Notes under the pieces: model-generated
The model's input: only the letters and a program-made list of their open reading frames with translations
What the model was told of the DNA's origin: nothing
Database searches by the model: none
NCBI RefSeq assembly: GCF_001908275.1
Contig: NZ_CP018620.1
Coordinates: 868,001 to 932,000 of the forward strand
DNA from: Paenibacillus xylanexedens
GTDB taxonomy: Bacteria; Bacillota; Bacilli; Paenibacillales; Paenibacillaceae
Reading direction: 5' to 3'
Length of the DNA: 64,000 nucleotides
Position numbers and translations under genes: made by a program
In this document: positions 10,612 through 20,269 of the stretch, in pieces
Numbering within the stretch: the stretch's first letter is position 1
How the letters are laid out: the number at the start of each line of letters is the position of its first letter

Positions 10612-11238
10612 ATGGCGATTGCAATTGTCGATTACGGTATGGGTAACCTGCACAGCGTCGGCAAAGCGGTCGAACGTCTTGGCTACGAAGCGCTGGTCAC
10701 GGGTGACCGGGAAGAGATTCTTGGCGCAGATGGTGTCATTCTGCCAGGCGTAGGTGCTTTTGGTGATGCGATGGTTCATCTGCGGGAGAGTGGACTGGAT
10801 ATGGTGGTGAAGGAAGCCGCTGCCGGGTCCAAACCACTGCTCGGTATCTGTCTGGGGATGCAGTTGTTGTTCAGCTCAAGTGAAGAGCATGGCGAACATG
10901 AGGGACTGGATATTTTGCCAGGTAAAGTGGTGCGTTTCGCCCCAGGAGAACTGAAGGTTCCTCATATGGGATGGAACCGTTTGGAATTCCTGCACGCGGA
11001 AAACCCGCTATTTGCGGGGCTTGAGGCAAGTCACGTCTATTTTGTCCATTCCTATCATGCGCTTACTGAAAACAGGGACGATCTGCTGGCGGTAACGGAT
11101 TACGGACATCCGGTGACAGCCATTGTAGGCAGAGGATCCAACTTCGGCATGCAATTCCACCCGGAGAAAAGTGGAGCGCTCGGTATGAAGCTGCTCGGCA
11201 ACTTTTTGGCTCTGACAGGAGCACCTGTACAAAGGTAA
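10612..11238 (+). CDS. hisH: Imidazole glycerol phosphate synthase, glutaminase subunit
   Basis: A class I glutamine amidotransferase that hydrolyses glutamine and channels ammonia to HisF. In its 208 residues the nucleophile elbow LGICLGMQLL carries the catalytic Cys at about position 82, and the His/Glu pair lies in FGMQFHPEKSG near the C-terminus. It begins three bases after hisB. HisF, its partner, lies two genes on. Confidence 0.96.
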   Translation: MAIAIVDYGMGNLHSVGKAVERLGYEALVTGDREEILGADGVILPGVGAFGDAMVHLRESGLDMVVKEAAAGSKPLLGICLGMQLLFSSSEEHGEHEGLDILPGKVVRFAPGELKVPHMGWNRLEFLHAENPLFAGLEASHVYFVHSYHALTENRDDLLAVTDYGHPVTAIVGRGSNFGMQFHPEKSGALGMKLLGNFLALTGAPVQR

Positions 11239-11301
11239 AAGCATCATCTCTTCTTAACTATAGAAAGCGTACAAATCTAATTCATAATCAGGAGGCCTTG
11301 T

Positions 11302-12036
11302 ATGTCATCTTTTATCCTTTATCCGGCGATTGATATCCGGGACGGCAAATGTGTAAGACTGGTGCAGGGAGATTATAATCAGGAGACCGTGTATAACGAT
11401 GACCCGGTTCAAGTGGCTCTATCCTGGGAGAAGCAAGGCGGTACATACGTTCATCTAGTCGATCTGGATGGTGCGAAAGCAGGTCATCCTGTTAACGATG
11501 AGCTGATCGGACGGATTGCCTCGGCTGTGAACGTACCTGTTCAGGTGGGTGGCGGACTTCGCACAGTAGCGGATGTAGAGCGTTTGCTGGGTCTGGGTGT
11601 TAGCCGGCTGATCATTGGAACAGCAGCGATTGAGGATCGTGCTTTTACAGAGGAAGTACTGGGACGTTACGGTGACAAAGTGGCAATTGGTATTGATGCA
11701 CGTAATGGTTACGTGGCAACCCGCGGATGGCTTGAAACATCGGAAGTACAGGCAGAGGTACTCGCAAAGGAATTGGCGGCGTATGGGGCAGAAACGTTTA
11801 TCTTTACGGATATTTCCCGTGATGGCATGATGCAGGGTCCTAATGTGGAAGCAATCGTATCTCTAGCCAAGGCGAGCGGACGGACGGTTATTGCTTCCGG
11901 CGGTGTGAGTGTAATGGATGATCTGCTTCGTCTGAGTCGCCACGCGGATGATGGTGTTGGTGGAGCGATCGTGGGTAAAGCACTGTATACTGGGAGTATC
12001 GATCTGTCTGAAGCAGTACGTGCGGTAAACAAGTAA
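11302..12036 (+). CDS. hisA: ProFAR isomerase
   Basis: A TIM-barrel isomerase converting ProFAR to PRFAR. The 244-residue protein starts with [17 protein letters not shown], carrying the catalytic Asp of strand 1. It also has phosphate-binding turns VQVGGGLRT and [12 protein letters not shown], as expected of the duplicated half-barrel shared with HisF. AGGAGG precedes the ATG. The 63-base gap after hisH shows no terminator. Confidence 0.95.
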   Translation: MSSFILYPAIDIRDGKCVRLVQGDYNQETVYNDDPVQVALSWEKQGGTYVHLVDLDGAKAGHPVNDELIGRIASAVNVPVQVGGGLRTVADVERLLGLGVSRLIIGTAAIEDRAFTEEVLGRYGDKVAIGIDARNGYVATRGWLETSEVQAEVLAKELAAYGAETFIFTDISRDGMMQGPNVEAIVSLAKASGRTVIASGGVSVMDDLLRLSRHADDGVGGAIVGKALYTGSIDLSEAVRAVNK

Positions 12037-12066
12037 AGGATATCCGGTTAGAGAGGAAGAGGTAGC

Positions 12067-12828
12067 ATGCTGGCAAAAAGAATCATCCCCTGTCTGGACG
12101 TGAAGGACGGCCGGGTCGTCAAAGGCGTCAACTTCGTTAATCTCCGCGATGCGGGTGATCCGGTAGAGCTGGCGGCACTATATGACCGCGAGGGCGCGGA
12201 TGAATTGGTATTTCTCGATATCTCCGCTTCGGTAGAAGGTCGCGAAACGATGGAAGAAGTCGTGCGGCAGACGGCAGGCGAGATCGCTATTCCCTTTACG
12301 GTAGGTGGCGGCATCTCCAAGGTAGAGGACATGAAGCGGATTCTCCGTGCAGGAGCGGATAAAATTGCAGTGAATACAGCCGCGGTACTTAATCCGCAGT
12401 TGATTGCAGATGGTGCACGTCGCTTTGGCTCGCAGTGTATCGTGGTAGCGATTGATGCCAAGTATAACGAAGCTTGGGGCGAGTGGGAAGTCTATACCCA
12501 TGGTGGACGGAAACCCTCCGGCATCAAGGCGCTGGAATGGGTTAAACAGGCTGAGAGCTTGGGCGCGGGGGAGATTCTTCTCACAAGTATGGACGCGGAC
12601 GGAACAAAAGACGGCTTTGATCTGAAGCTGACGGCAGCGGTATCCGAATCTGTGCGTATTCCAGTCATCGCATCAGGCGGTGCGGGCAAGGAATCTCATT
12701 TCTATGATGTATTTACCACAGGCAAAGCGGACGCAGGGCTGGCCGCAACGATTTTCCATTACAAAGAAATCGCCGTACCGGCGTTAAAACAACATTTGAG
12801 AGAACAAGGGGTGGAGATCCGTGACTAA
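12067..12828 (+). CDS. hisF: Imidazole glycerol phosphate synthase, cyclase subunit
   Basis: The cyclase half of IGP synthase uses ammonia from HisH to convert PRFAR into imidazole glycerol phosphate and AICAR. It has 253 residues and a TIM barrel. The N-terminal [19 protein letters not shown] carries the catalytic Asp at about 11; the second catalytic Asp lies in [14 protein letters not shown] at about 130. Its 3' end overlaps hisIE by eight bases. Confidence 0.96.
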   Translation: MLAKRIIPCLDVKDGRVVKGVNFVNLRDAGDPVELAALYDREGADELVFLDISASVEGRETMEEVVRQTAGEIAIPFTVGGGISKVEDMKRILRAGADKIAVNTAAVLNPQLIADGARRFGSQCIVVAIDAKYNEAWGEWEVYTHGGRKPSGIKALEWVKQAESLGAGEILLTSMDADGTKDGFDLKLTAAVSESVRIPVIASGGAGKESHFYDVFTTGKADAGLAATIFHYKEIAVPALKQHLREQGVEIRD

Positions 12829-13555
12829 AGTAAGTGATGAAATCAAGGAACAGTTGTCCTTGGAACAGGTTGTGGAGCACATTCGTTGGAGTGAAGGATT
12901 GGTTCCTGCCATTGTGCAGGATGTAGATACTCGGGAAGTCTTGATGATGGCTTATATGAATCGCGAATCTCTGAAGTTGTCGCTTGAATCCGGTGAGACG
13001 TGGTTCTGGTCACGCTCGCGTCAGGAGTTGTGGCATAAAGGAGCAACATCTGGCAACGTGCAGACGATTACTTCCCTAAAATATGATTGTGACGGCGATA
13101 CCTTGTTGGTTGAGGTGAAACCGAACGGTCCGGCTTGCCATACAGGGGCGGTAACTTGTTTCCATAATGAAATCATTGGTTTGCCAGAGAAATCAGCAGA
13201 CAAGGCTTCGGATGAAGCGAGTGCGGCATCTGCTTCTACAAATTCCGGTTCCGAAAGTCGCTTTGAGGTATTGGCTGAACTGGAATCCGTTATTGCAGAG
13301 CGTGAACGTGAGCGTCCTGAGGGTGCATATACAACGTATCTGTTTGATAAAGGTGTAGACAAAATACTGAAAAAAATCGGTGAAGAAGCGTCCGAGACAA
13401 TCATCGCCGCCAAAAATAAAGATAATGACGAGCTTCGTCTGGAAGTCAGTGACCTGATGTATCACCTGCTCGTCCTGTTACAAGAACGCAAGCTGCCGCT
13501 GGGCGACATTATGTCAGAGCTGAGCCGCCGTCATGAACGGCCTCGCCGCGATTAG
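12821..13555 (+). CDS. hisIE: Bifunctional PRA-CH hydrolase / PRA-PH pyrophosphatase
   Basis: Performs steps 2 and 3 of histidine synthesis. The N-terminal HisI domain (about residues 15-120) has the zinc cyclohydrolase motifs [19 protein letters not shown] and [10 protein letters not shown]. The C-terminal HisE domain (about 145-235) is the all-helical MazG-like PRA-PH ([18 protein letters not shown]). Between them lies an Ala/Ser-rich linker that looks flexible. Start GTG 12821 is within the hisF end and follows GGGGTGGAG. Confidence 0.95.
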   Translation: MTKVSDEIKEQLSLEQVVEHIRWSEGLVPAIVQDVDTREVLMMAYMNRESLKLSLESGETWFWSRSRQELWHKGATSGNVQTITSLKYDCDGDTLLVEVKPNGPACHTGAVTCFHNEIIGLPEKSADKASDEASAASASTNSGSESRFEVLAELESVIAERERERPEGAYTTYLFDKGVDKILKKIGEEASETIIAAKNKDNDELRLEVSDLMYHLLVLLQERKLPLGDIMSELSRRHERPRRD

Positions 13556-13567
13556 GAGGCGAGTTTC

Positions 13568-14392
13568 GTGCGTATAGACTATCATACACACCATGAGCGG
13601 TGTGGACATGCCGTGGGCAAACTGGAAGAGTACGTGCAGCGTGGTGTGGAGATCGGACTATCCCAAATTGGATTGTCCGATCACATGCCATTGTTGCATG
13701 TCGATCCGGCTCAATATTATCCGGAAATGGCGATGCCTATGGATGAACTGCCGCGTTACGTAGAGGAGTGTTTCTCCCTGAAAGAACGTTACCGTGGGCA
13801 GATTGACGTACGTGTTGGTCTGGAAGGTGACTATATTGAAGGCTGGGAAACAGAGATCCGCGCGATCATTGAGCGTTATCCATGGGATTATGTGATTGGC
13901 TCTGTTCATTTCCTCGGGGAATGGGACATTACGGATTTCCGCCAGACCCATCACTGGGAGGGCAAAGACATCCTTGAGGTATATCGTCAGTACTACGATG
14001 CCGTAAGCAAGGCAGCCGCCACGGGCATGTACGATATTATGGGCCATACGGATGTCATTAAACGCTTCGGTTTTGTTCCTTCAACAGAGCAAACAGAAGA
14101 ACGTATCTCACTGGAGAACGCAGCGTTGCAGGCTATTGCCAAAAGTGGCTGCGCCATGGAACTGAATGCTTCCGGGTTATCGAAGCCTTGTGCCGAGATG
14201 TTCCCTAGTCGCAGAATGCTGACAGAAGCCATTCGCTTGGGTATTCCATTAACCATGGGCTCTGATGCACATGACCCCATGAAGCTGGGCGATTATTTAC
14301 CTGAAGCTGAAGCACTTTTACATGAGTTGGGTTGTACAGAAGTCGCTGTTTTCGAAGGCCGTCATCGCTCGTTCATTCCTTTAAATGTATAA
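13568..14392 (+). CDS. hisJ: Histidinol-phosphatase, PHP family
   Basis: Dephosphorylates histidinol phosphate, supplying the step that is missing because hisB here is monofunctional. It has 274 residues and a PHP fold: the metal-binding start DYHTHHERCGH, DYVIGSVHFLG in the middle and MGSDAHDPMKLGDY near the end. GTG 13568 follows TAGGAGGCG, which overlaps the hisIE stop. It closes the his operon proper. Confidence 0.95.
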   Translation: MRIDYHTHHERCGHAVGKLEEYVQRGVEIGLSQIGLSDHMPLLHVDPAQYYPEMAMPMDELPRYVEECFSLKERYRGQIDVRVGLEGDYIEGWETEIRAIIERYPWDYVIGSVHFLGEWDITDFRQTHHWEGKDILEVYRQYYDAVSKAAATGMYDIMGHTDVIKRFGFVPSTEQTEERISLENAALQAIAKSGCAMELNASGLSKPCAEMFPSRRMLTEAIRLGIPLTMGSDAHDPMKLGDYLPEAEALLHELGCTEVAVFEGRHRSFIPLNV

Positions 14393-14436
14393 GCCATTAG
14401 AGTATAATGAGGGTAAGAAATAACCTTTTAGAGGTA

Positions 14437-14641
14437 GTTCAAAAAGTCCGCCTTTGATTACGAAGGAGGCCTAATGGCATCTTCAGCATCGAAGCTGGAA
14501 TTCAGCCGAAATAGGTGGATGCTTACGAAGTATGTTTCCTCTGGAAACATTGTGGTTGCTCACGTAGTTTTGCCTACGCTCCGCTACTCCATTTCTAGCT
14601 TTATCCCATCTTCTCGGCACTGAAAACCGGTCTTTTTGAAC
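14437..14641. repeat. MITE-like element bounded by 15-bp inverted repeats
   Basis: A non-coding block of about 205 bases between hisJ and prs. Its ends are near-perfect inverted repeats: GTTCAAAAAGTCCG at 14437-14450, and CCGGTCTTTTTGAAC at 14627-14641, whose reverse complement differs by about one base plus the terminal position. Inside are small hairpins, including GTTTCC/GGAAAC and CGTAG/CTACG (with loop TTTTGC). No ORF or ribosome site is present. The form fits a miniature inverted-repeat element or a dispersed structured repeat; no second copy occurs in this window. Confidence 0.6.
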
Positions 14642-14694
14642 ACTCGCTTTTAGATAAGGGATTATATAGGGATTTCAACCCTCGGGAGGGCATT

Positions 14695-15642
14695 ATGCAG
14701 CATTCGTTACGTATTTTTTCCGGTTCATCGAACCCTAAGCTGGCAGAACAGGTATGTGACAAGCTGGGTGTACAACTGGGCAAGATCAAGCTGTCCAGGT
14801 TCAAGAGCGGAGAAATATACGTTCATTATGAAGAAACGATCCGTAATTGTGATGTGTTTCTGGTACAGTCGTTGTCTCATCCGATCAATGAGCTGTTTGT
14901 CGAGTTGCTTGTGATGATTGATGCCGCAAAGAGGGCTTCAGCGCGCACTGTGAACATCATTGTTCCGTATTACGGCTATGCTCGTCAAGAGCGCAAATCC
15001 GCACCACGGGAACCGATCTCGGCCAAGATGGTAGCAGATGTATTAACTACGGCTGGCGCCAATCGAGTGGTAACGATCGACCTGCACGCAGCGGCCATTC
15101 AGGGATTCTTCAACATTCCGGTTGACCATATGACATCACTGGATCTGATTAGTGATTATCTGTTAAGCAAAGGAATTGAGAACCCTGTTGTCGTCTCCCC
15201 GGATGCGGGACGAGCATCGATGGCAGAGAAGCTGGCGAACCGTCTGGATTCTCCATTTGCCATTATGATCAAGAAACGTCCAAGCCATAATGAATCGGTG
15301 ATTACCCATGTCATTGGTGATGTAGAAGGACGGACACCTATTATTATTGAGGATCTGATCGACACTGGAACAACCATTCTGAATGTTGTGGAAGGGTTGA
15401 AGGAACGTGGCTCCAAAAATGTATATGTATGTGCAACACACGGATTGTTCTCGGATGGGGCAGTAAGTAAATTGAATCACCCGTCAATTGAAGAGGTGGT
15501 AGTTACGGACTCGATTGCACTGCCAGATGACCACCCTGAATGCTTCAAAGTGTTACCTGTTGCGCCAATGCTGGCCCGCGCCGTACGCATTATTGTGGAT
15601 GGTGGCTCCATGGCCACATTGTTTAAGGATTCTGGTATTTAG
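14695..15642 (+). CDS. prs: Ribose-phosphate pyrophosphokinase
   Basis: Makes PRPP from ribose 5-phosphate and ATP, for histidine, purine, pyrimidine and NAD synthesis. The 315-residue protein matches bacterial class I Prs: the flexible loop region YYGYARQERKSAPREPISAK, the ATP-site segment DLHAAAIQGFF and the PRPP loop IIEDLIDTGTT. GGGAGGG precedes ATG 14695. Linkage to his fits its product feeding HisG. Many Firmicutes also carry prs next to glmU, so this could be a second copy. Confidence 0.94.
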   Translation: MQHSLRIFSGSSNPKLAEQVCDKLGVQLGKIKLSRFKSGEIYVHYEETIRNCDVFLVQSLSHPINELFVELLVMIDAAKRASARTVNIIVPYYGYARQERKSAPREPISAKMVADVLTTAGANRVVTIDLHAAAIQGFFNIPVDHMTSLDLISDYLLSKGIENPVVVSPDAGRASMAEKLANRLDSPFAIMIKKRPSHNESVITHVIGDVEGRTPIIIEDLIDTGTTILNVVEGLKERGSKNVYVCATHGLFSDGAVSKLNHPSIEEVVVTDSIALPDDHPECFKVLPVAPMLARAVRIIVDGGSMATLFKDSGI

Positions 15643-15682
15643 AGCATCGAAGATATAACGGTGTGCTGCCAGATGAACTGTT

Positions 15683-15721
15683 CCGTGTCTGAGTTATTGT
15701 CTGCTCAGCACGGTTTTTTTG
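15683..15721 (+). terminator. Intrinsic terminator after prs
   Basis: Stem CCGTGTCTGAG/CTCAGCACGG (15683-15693 with 15703-15712, one bulge) is followed by T7. Confidence 0.9.
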
Positions 15722-15767
15722 TTTTGGCTCTTTGAATTCAATTCTTGCTTTGCTGCTCAGAGGCTTG

Positions 15768-15776
15768 TGCTATAAT
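15768..15776 (+). promoter_or_regulatory. Extended -10 promoter of the AraC-family sensor gene
   Basis: TGC followed by a perfect TATAAT at 15771-15776. TTGCTT at 15745-15750 is 20 bases upstream and too far for a good -35, so the extended -10 would carry the promoter. The cre site lies about 17 bases downstream. Confidence 0.6.
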
Positions 15777-15792
15777 AACATAAAATCAGTTA

Positions 15793-15806
15793 TGATAGCG
15801 TTATCA
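15793..15806. promoter_or_regulatory. Catabolite-responsive element (CcpA cre)
   Basis: TGATAGCGTTATCA matches the cre consensus TGWAARCGYTWNCA at 13 of 14 positions. It sits in a perfect inverted repeat (TATGATA/TATCATA). It lies just downstream of the predicted start of transcription, where bound CcpA would block the promoter or elongation. Confidence 0.7.
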
Positions 15807-15896
15807 TATAGTATTCAGCCCCTAAGGTGAGATGGATGCTGAACAGTAGAACCACGGCTGAGAACATTGGCATCGTGGAGTGAGGAGTGGGGTCTA

Positions 15897-18155
15897 TTGT
15901 CGCGTACTTGGTATTATCGACTGTTGTTTTCGTATTTCCCTATTTTCTTTTTTACCATGACGATCCTTATTTTTATCGCATTTGTTTTCATAAATGACGT
16001 CTCTAGGGAAGAGACCAGAAAGGCAGATCGGATCTCCTCCAGTTACTTGGAGTCTACACTGGATCGTACGATCCGGGATATTGAGCTATCTGTGACCGAA
16101 ACAGTACAGAATACACAAGCTTACAAGCTTTATTTTAATAACACCGTCCAGACCAGCTCGGACACGGTCTATTCAATTGCACAGAATTTGCGCGAACTGT
16201 CCAGTTCTTCTTCATGGATTCAATCCATCTATATCTACGACAAGAGAAACGACAGAGTTTTGACAGTAAGTGGCTCCAGAGAATCGGACAGCTTCTCGGA
16301 TAAGGTGTGGATTGATCGGATTGTTAACGGGCCAATCGGGTCGGGCTGGCAACCAGTCCGGGAAATAGAGGTGGACTTTCAGCAACCTGTACGGGTACTG
16401 ACAGTGAATAAGGGCATGCCTTTACCTTTTGGCTCCGAGGGTACACTGGTCATTAATATCAAGATGAGCAGTATTGAGCAAAGTGTGGATAGTATGGTTA
16501 ATGGGCAACTTTCCTTTCTGACGATTACGGATCGTGATGGCAAGATTGTGTATAATGCCCATTCCGATTATGAAGGCGCAGTGAATGGAAAGGAGCTAAA
16601 CCATTTACCGCTAGACAGATTGGGCTGGACCCTGTCCAGTGGAATTAAGGCGGGCAACTTGTTTGGCTGGGTATCCGTAGTTTCCTACGTGTGGATTGTA
16701 ATTGGAATGGTGACTGTTATCTGTGCGATCGTTTATATAGTCTATATTACTCGTCGTAACTATAAGCCTATTCAGATTATCATGAACCGGATTGAAGCTC
16801 ATCAAATCCGTGCGTTGGAAAACTCAGGCACTCGGACCGATGAGATGAAGATGATTGATGGTGTTCTTGAGAATCTGATCAATCATATGATGGACTATGA
16901 TAAGAAGAGCAGAGAGAACGCACTTTTACAACGCAGCAGGCTGTTTAATGCCTTACTGCTTGGGGAACATATGGATCAAGTTTCAGAGCAATTGAAGGAT
17001 CTGTCTCCTTTTGATGAAGTGCATGACTCGTCCCGTTTTGCCGTTGTGGTTGGAGAAATCAATAAGTATGAAAAGGGGTTCCAGGAACGGTTTACGAGAG
17101 GTGAACAAAATACGCTGAAGTTTGCTTTGATGAACGTTCTGCAGGAACTATCACGTAATATGGGAGTGCAGTGCTGGGCTGAATGGATCAGCGCAGATCG
17201 AGTAGCGATACTCTTTCTGTCCAAAGAAGATAGTGACAGTAACAGCTCGGATATGTCAGGGCAGATTCGCATTGTGGCAGAGGAATGTCAATCTTGGGTG
17301 GAACAGAATCTGCGTATTTCCCTTAGCTTTGGTATTGGGCCTATTGCTGAAGGCATAGGATCGATTCGGGATTCCTATGCAGCAGCCGAGACGGTAATGC
17401 AACGCAAGCTTTTGATGAATGGTGACGTGGGGCAAGCCGAGTGCGGAGAGCATCAGCATCCTTTGCTGGATACTTACACTTACCTGCAGATGATTGCCGA
17501 CTTTGTTAAACGATTCCGCATGTCGAGTGTTCAGTGGCGTGATCAACTGGAAGAGATTTTCACAGCATTTGAGCGAAATAAACTGCCAGATGACGAGATT
17601 CGCTCTCTCATCCAGGCGATGTTACAGATGCTCAGTAGAGAAGTCGCAATGATGTCAGAGAAGCTGCAAGAAGAGCTGTCAGAAGAGAACATTAACAAGT
17701 GGCTCAAGTTGATGGAAGAGGCAGAGACACTTGAGGATATCAAAGGCCTTCTGTTTGATAATCTGACGGATCTGTTCAGAACCTATGTGGCGGTCACTGA
17801 AACCAAGAGTTACAAAGCAATGGTTAACGAAATGAAAGCCTATATTGAAGAACAGTTTGCTAATCCAGATCTTTCATTGAAACATCTGAGTGATCGATTT
17901 CAGATTACGGGCAAACATGCGAGTTATTTGTTTAAGACCGAATTCAACATGAAGTTTGTTGATTTTGTTACAGAGCTTCGCATGAAGGAGGCCGAACAGC
18001 TTCTGTTAAAAACGGATCATTCCTTGCAGGACATTGCTTTGAAAGTAGGATACGCGAACGGGATTACTTTAGGCCGTGTGTTTAAACGGGTGATGGGTAT
18101 TACACCAGGGGATTATCGTCGTTTGAAACGTGAACACCTTGATCTCGAAGAATGA
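15897..18155 (+). CDS. Membrane-anchored AraC-family sensor/regulator
   Basis: A one-component membrane sensor of the type common beside Paenibacillus sugar importers. From TTG 15897 it has 752 residues: a membrane helix at about 8-30, an extracellular sensor region to about 255, a second helix at about 256-287, a long cytoplasmic region, and a C-terminal double helix-turn-helix at about 642-744 ending in GITPGDYRRLK. TTG 15897 is preferred because GAGGAG at 15882-15887 is correctly spaced; an upstream TTG at 15867 has no such site. It probably senses an external sugar and activates the importer genes that follow. The ligand is unknown. Confidence 0.87.
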   Translation: MSRTWYYRLLFSYFPIFFFTMTILIFIAFVFINDVSREETRKADRISSSYLESTLDRTIRDIELSVTETVQNTQAYKLYFNNTVQTSSDTVYSIAQNLRELSSSSSWIQSIYIYDKRNDRVLTVSGSRESDSFSDKVWIDRIVNGPIGSGWQPVREIEVDFQQPVRVLTVNKGMPLPFGSEGTLVINIKMSSIEQSVDSMVNGQLSFLTITDRDGKIVYNAHSDYEGAVNGKELNHLPLDRLGWTLSSGIKAGNLFGWVSVVSYVWIVIGMVTVICAIVYIVYITRRNYKPIQIIMNRIEAHQIRALENSGTRTDEMKMIDGVLENLINHMMDYDKKSRENALLQRSRLFNALLLGEHMDQVSEQLKDLSPFDEVHDSSRFAVVVGEINKYEKGFQERFTRGEQNTLKFALMNVLQELSRNMGVQCWAEWISADRVAILFLSKEDSDSNSSDMSGQIRIVAEECQSWVEQNLRISLSFGIGPIAEGIGSIRDSYAAAETVMQRKLLMNGDVGQAECGEHQHPLLDTYTYLQMIADFVKRFRMSSVQWRDQLEEIFTAFERNKLPDDEIRSLIQAMLQMLSREVAMMSEKLQEELSEENINKWLKLMEEAETLEDIKGLLFDNLTDLFRTYVAVTETKSYKAMVNEMKAYIEEQFANPDLSLKHLSDRFQITGKHASYLFKTEFNMKFVDFVTELRMKEAEQLLLKTDHSLQDIALKVGYANGITLGRVFKRVMGITPGDYRRLKREHLDLEE

Positions 18156-18187
18156 CAAGAATATAGATGTTCATGGCTTAAGTAAAT

Positions 18188-18254
18188 ACAGGGTGAGTTT
18201 TAGGCAGTCGCTCTTCACTGAGAGAGCGGACAGTCTGGGATTCACCCTGTTTGT
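18188..18254 (+). terminator. Long hairpin terminator after the AraC gene
   Basis: Outer stem ACAGGGTGA/TCACCCTGT (18188-18196 with 18242-18250) encloses a second stem GTCGCTCT/AGAGCGGAC. It is followed by a modest T-rich tail. Confidence 0.65.
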
Positions 18255-18431
18255 ATTATTCAGTTATAAACTGAAAGGGAAGTAACTACTTGTGTGCGAG
18301 ATTACAAGGATATTCCCACTTTTTTACATTTACGAATATAAGCAGTATGTGAAAATGGTTTATCCGAATATGAGCAGAGTGTTCTGTGTCAGAGGGGGCA
18401 GACTAGCACTAAAGCCTTTAGCAGCAAGGGG

Positions 18432-18460
18432 TTGGAAAATAGTCAGTCTGCGATAATAAT
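18432..18460 (+). promoter_or_regulatory. Candidate SigA promoter of the sugar importer operon
   Basis: TTGGAA (18432-18437), a 17-base spacer and AATAAT (18455-18460). The -35 is only moderate, which suits an activator-dependent promoter. The cre site follows about 25 bases downstream. Confidence 0.45.
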
Positions 18461-18485
18461 CAGAGTGTATAAACCACAATCCGTA

Positions 18486-18499
18486 TGTAAACGCTTACG
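18486..18499. promoter_or_regulatory. Catabolite-responsive element (CcpA cre) before the importer operon
   Basis: TGTAAACGCTTACG matches the cre consensus at 13 of 14 positions and contains the invariant CG centre. It lies in the predicted 5' leader of the binding-protein gene, about 90 bases before its start. Confidence 0.75.
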
Positions 18500-18589
18500 A
18501 AACTAGTTTATTGTAAGAAAGACGAGAGATGTGGAATACTCAGAGCAAGCTTCAAAAACATTCACGCAAAGCCAAAGGGGATGAACGGA

Positions 18590-20167
18590 ATGACAAGAAA
18601 AGGGAGTCTAAAGAAGTTGATGGGTTTGGCGCTTACAGCAGTAATGGGCGTCTCACTACTTGCGGGGTGCTCATCTGCTGATAACAAATCAGCAGAAGGT
18701 GGGGCATCTGGCGATGGAAAACGCGTCACATTAAAGGTGGAGCTTTTCGACCGTGGTAAAACACCTTCTCAGTACACGATCTCAAATAACTTTATCTCTC
18801 AAATGATTCAAAAGAACTTTGGTGATCCGAACAACATTGACGTACAGTTCGTACCTGTTCAACGTTCTGAGGAAGTAACCAAGCTGAATGTCCTGATGGC
18901 TAGTGCTTCGGACGTTCCGGATATTGTCTTCGTTTATGACTCCAGCGTGTTTTACCGCTATGCACAACAAGGCGGGTTGACAGATGTAGGTGATCTGATT
19001 AATCAGTATGGACCGAATCTGAAAAAGTTTTTGGGCGAAGATACATTAAAGTTTGGTCAAGTGGAGGGACAGCAGTTTGCTATACCGGGTAAACGTGCGA
19101 TTACAGCGCGGTACAGCTCCTTCATTCGTCAAGATTGGTTAGATAAGCTGGGAATGCCAGCACCTCAAACAACAGATGAGTTGTATAACACAGTGAAAGC
19201 TTTTAAAGAAAAAGATCCTGGCAATGTGGGAAGTCAAAACATTCCTATGGGTTTTGCGCTTGCACCAGCTTCCTATGAACCACTCATCTATTCTTTCATT
19301 AAGCCAATCGCTGGTGATAAGACTTATGCTCAACGCTATGAACTGCCTCTGCATGAAGGCTTCAAAGAATCCATGCAGTTCTTGAACAAGCTATACAACG
19401 AAGGATTGATCAGTAAGGATTTCAGCTTGGATAAGGATAAAACCCAGTTAAACAAAGACGTTGCAAATGGAAATACTGGTTTCTTCTCTGAAGATGTGGA
19501 CTCTATTTTCTGGCCAGATGGATCTTATGATCTGTTGAAAACAAACAAACCGGACAGCAACTTGGCTCCGTTGGATGCATACACCAATGCGAATGCTGAT
19601 GGAAAACATATCAAGTCTCGTTATGGTTCGAATGGTATGTACATCATGATTCCGAAGAGCAGCGAACGTGCGGCAGAAGCAATTAAATATCTGGATTGGA
19701 TGGCTTCCGATAAAAACCTCACTGCCATTTATGATGGTGTGGAAGGCGAGAACTATGATCTGGTAGACGGCATTCCGGTTGCTAAAGCAGACGCTACTCA
19801 AGAAGCAAAAGATCGTCTGTTCAATGCAGGAGATACCGCAATTATTTCGAACGGTAAAAACCTTGGTGATCAAGCACAAAATGAAAAAGCTTGGATCATG
19901 GGATTCCCTCCAGCGAATCAGGAAATTTTGAAAAAAGCACTTGAAGTTGCAAACACAGATACTGTTGGACCAATTGTCTTCAGCAAGCCAATTCAGACAG
20001 AGATGAAGTATAGCACAGCACTGACAGATAAATTGGACGTTATTATCGTAAAAACAGCGATGGCAAAACCTGAAGAATTCGATGCTGTATTTGAAAAAGA
20101 AATGGCTGACTACATGTCCTTGGGTGGAACAGAGCTGAAAAAAGAATTGGAAGCTGCTGAACAATAA
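18590..20167 (+). CDS. Lipoprotein sugar-binding protein (LplA-like)
   Basis: The extracellular, lipid-anchored binding protein of a carbohydrate ABC importer, 525 residues. It has a signal peptide with lipobox LLAGC (Cys at about 28) and a Ser/Gly-rich spacer, followed by a long family-1-type solute-binding fold. Its length of over 500 residues fits the LplA-like group found with LplB/LplC permeases. Start 18590 follows AAAGGGG with 11-base spacing; the ATG at 18581 is too close to it. The sugar is not deducible. First gene of the operon after the cre site. Confidence 0.88.
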   Translation: MTRKGSLKKLMGLALTAVMGVSLLAGCSSADNKSAEGGASGDGKRVTLKVELFDRGKTPSQYTISNNFISQMIQKNFGDPNNIDVQFVPVQRSEEVTKLNVLMASASDVPDIVFVYDSSVFYRYAQQGGLTDVGDLINQYGPNLKKFLGEDTLKFGQVEGQQFAIPGKRAITARYSSFIRQDWLDKLGMPAPQTTDELYNTVKAFKEKDPGNVGSQNIPMGFALAPASYEPLIYSFIKPIAGDKTYAQRYELPLHEGFKESMQFLNKLYNEGLISKDFSLDKDKTQLNKDVANGNTGFFSEDVDSIFWPDGSYDLLKTNKPDSNLAPLDAYTNANADGKHIKSRYGSNGMYIMIPKSSERAAEAIKYLDWMASDKNLTAIYDGVEGENYDLVDGIPVAKADATQEAKDRLFNAGDTAIISNGKNLGDQAQNEKAWIMGFPPANQEILKKALEVANTDTVGPIVFSKPIQTEMKYSTALTDKLDVIIVKTAMAKPEEFDAVFEKEMADYMSLGGTELKKELEAAEQ

Positions 20168-20269
20168 GTTTGAACAAAATGTGTGTAAATTGAAGTGTTT
20201 CGATGAAGCCTGTGCCGTCTCTTGGATGGCGGCATAGCGTTTCTTCGTTTGTGAGGAGGAGAGAGAGAC

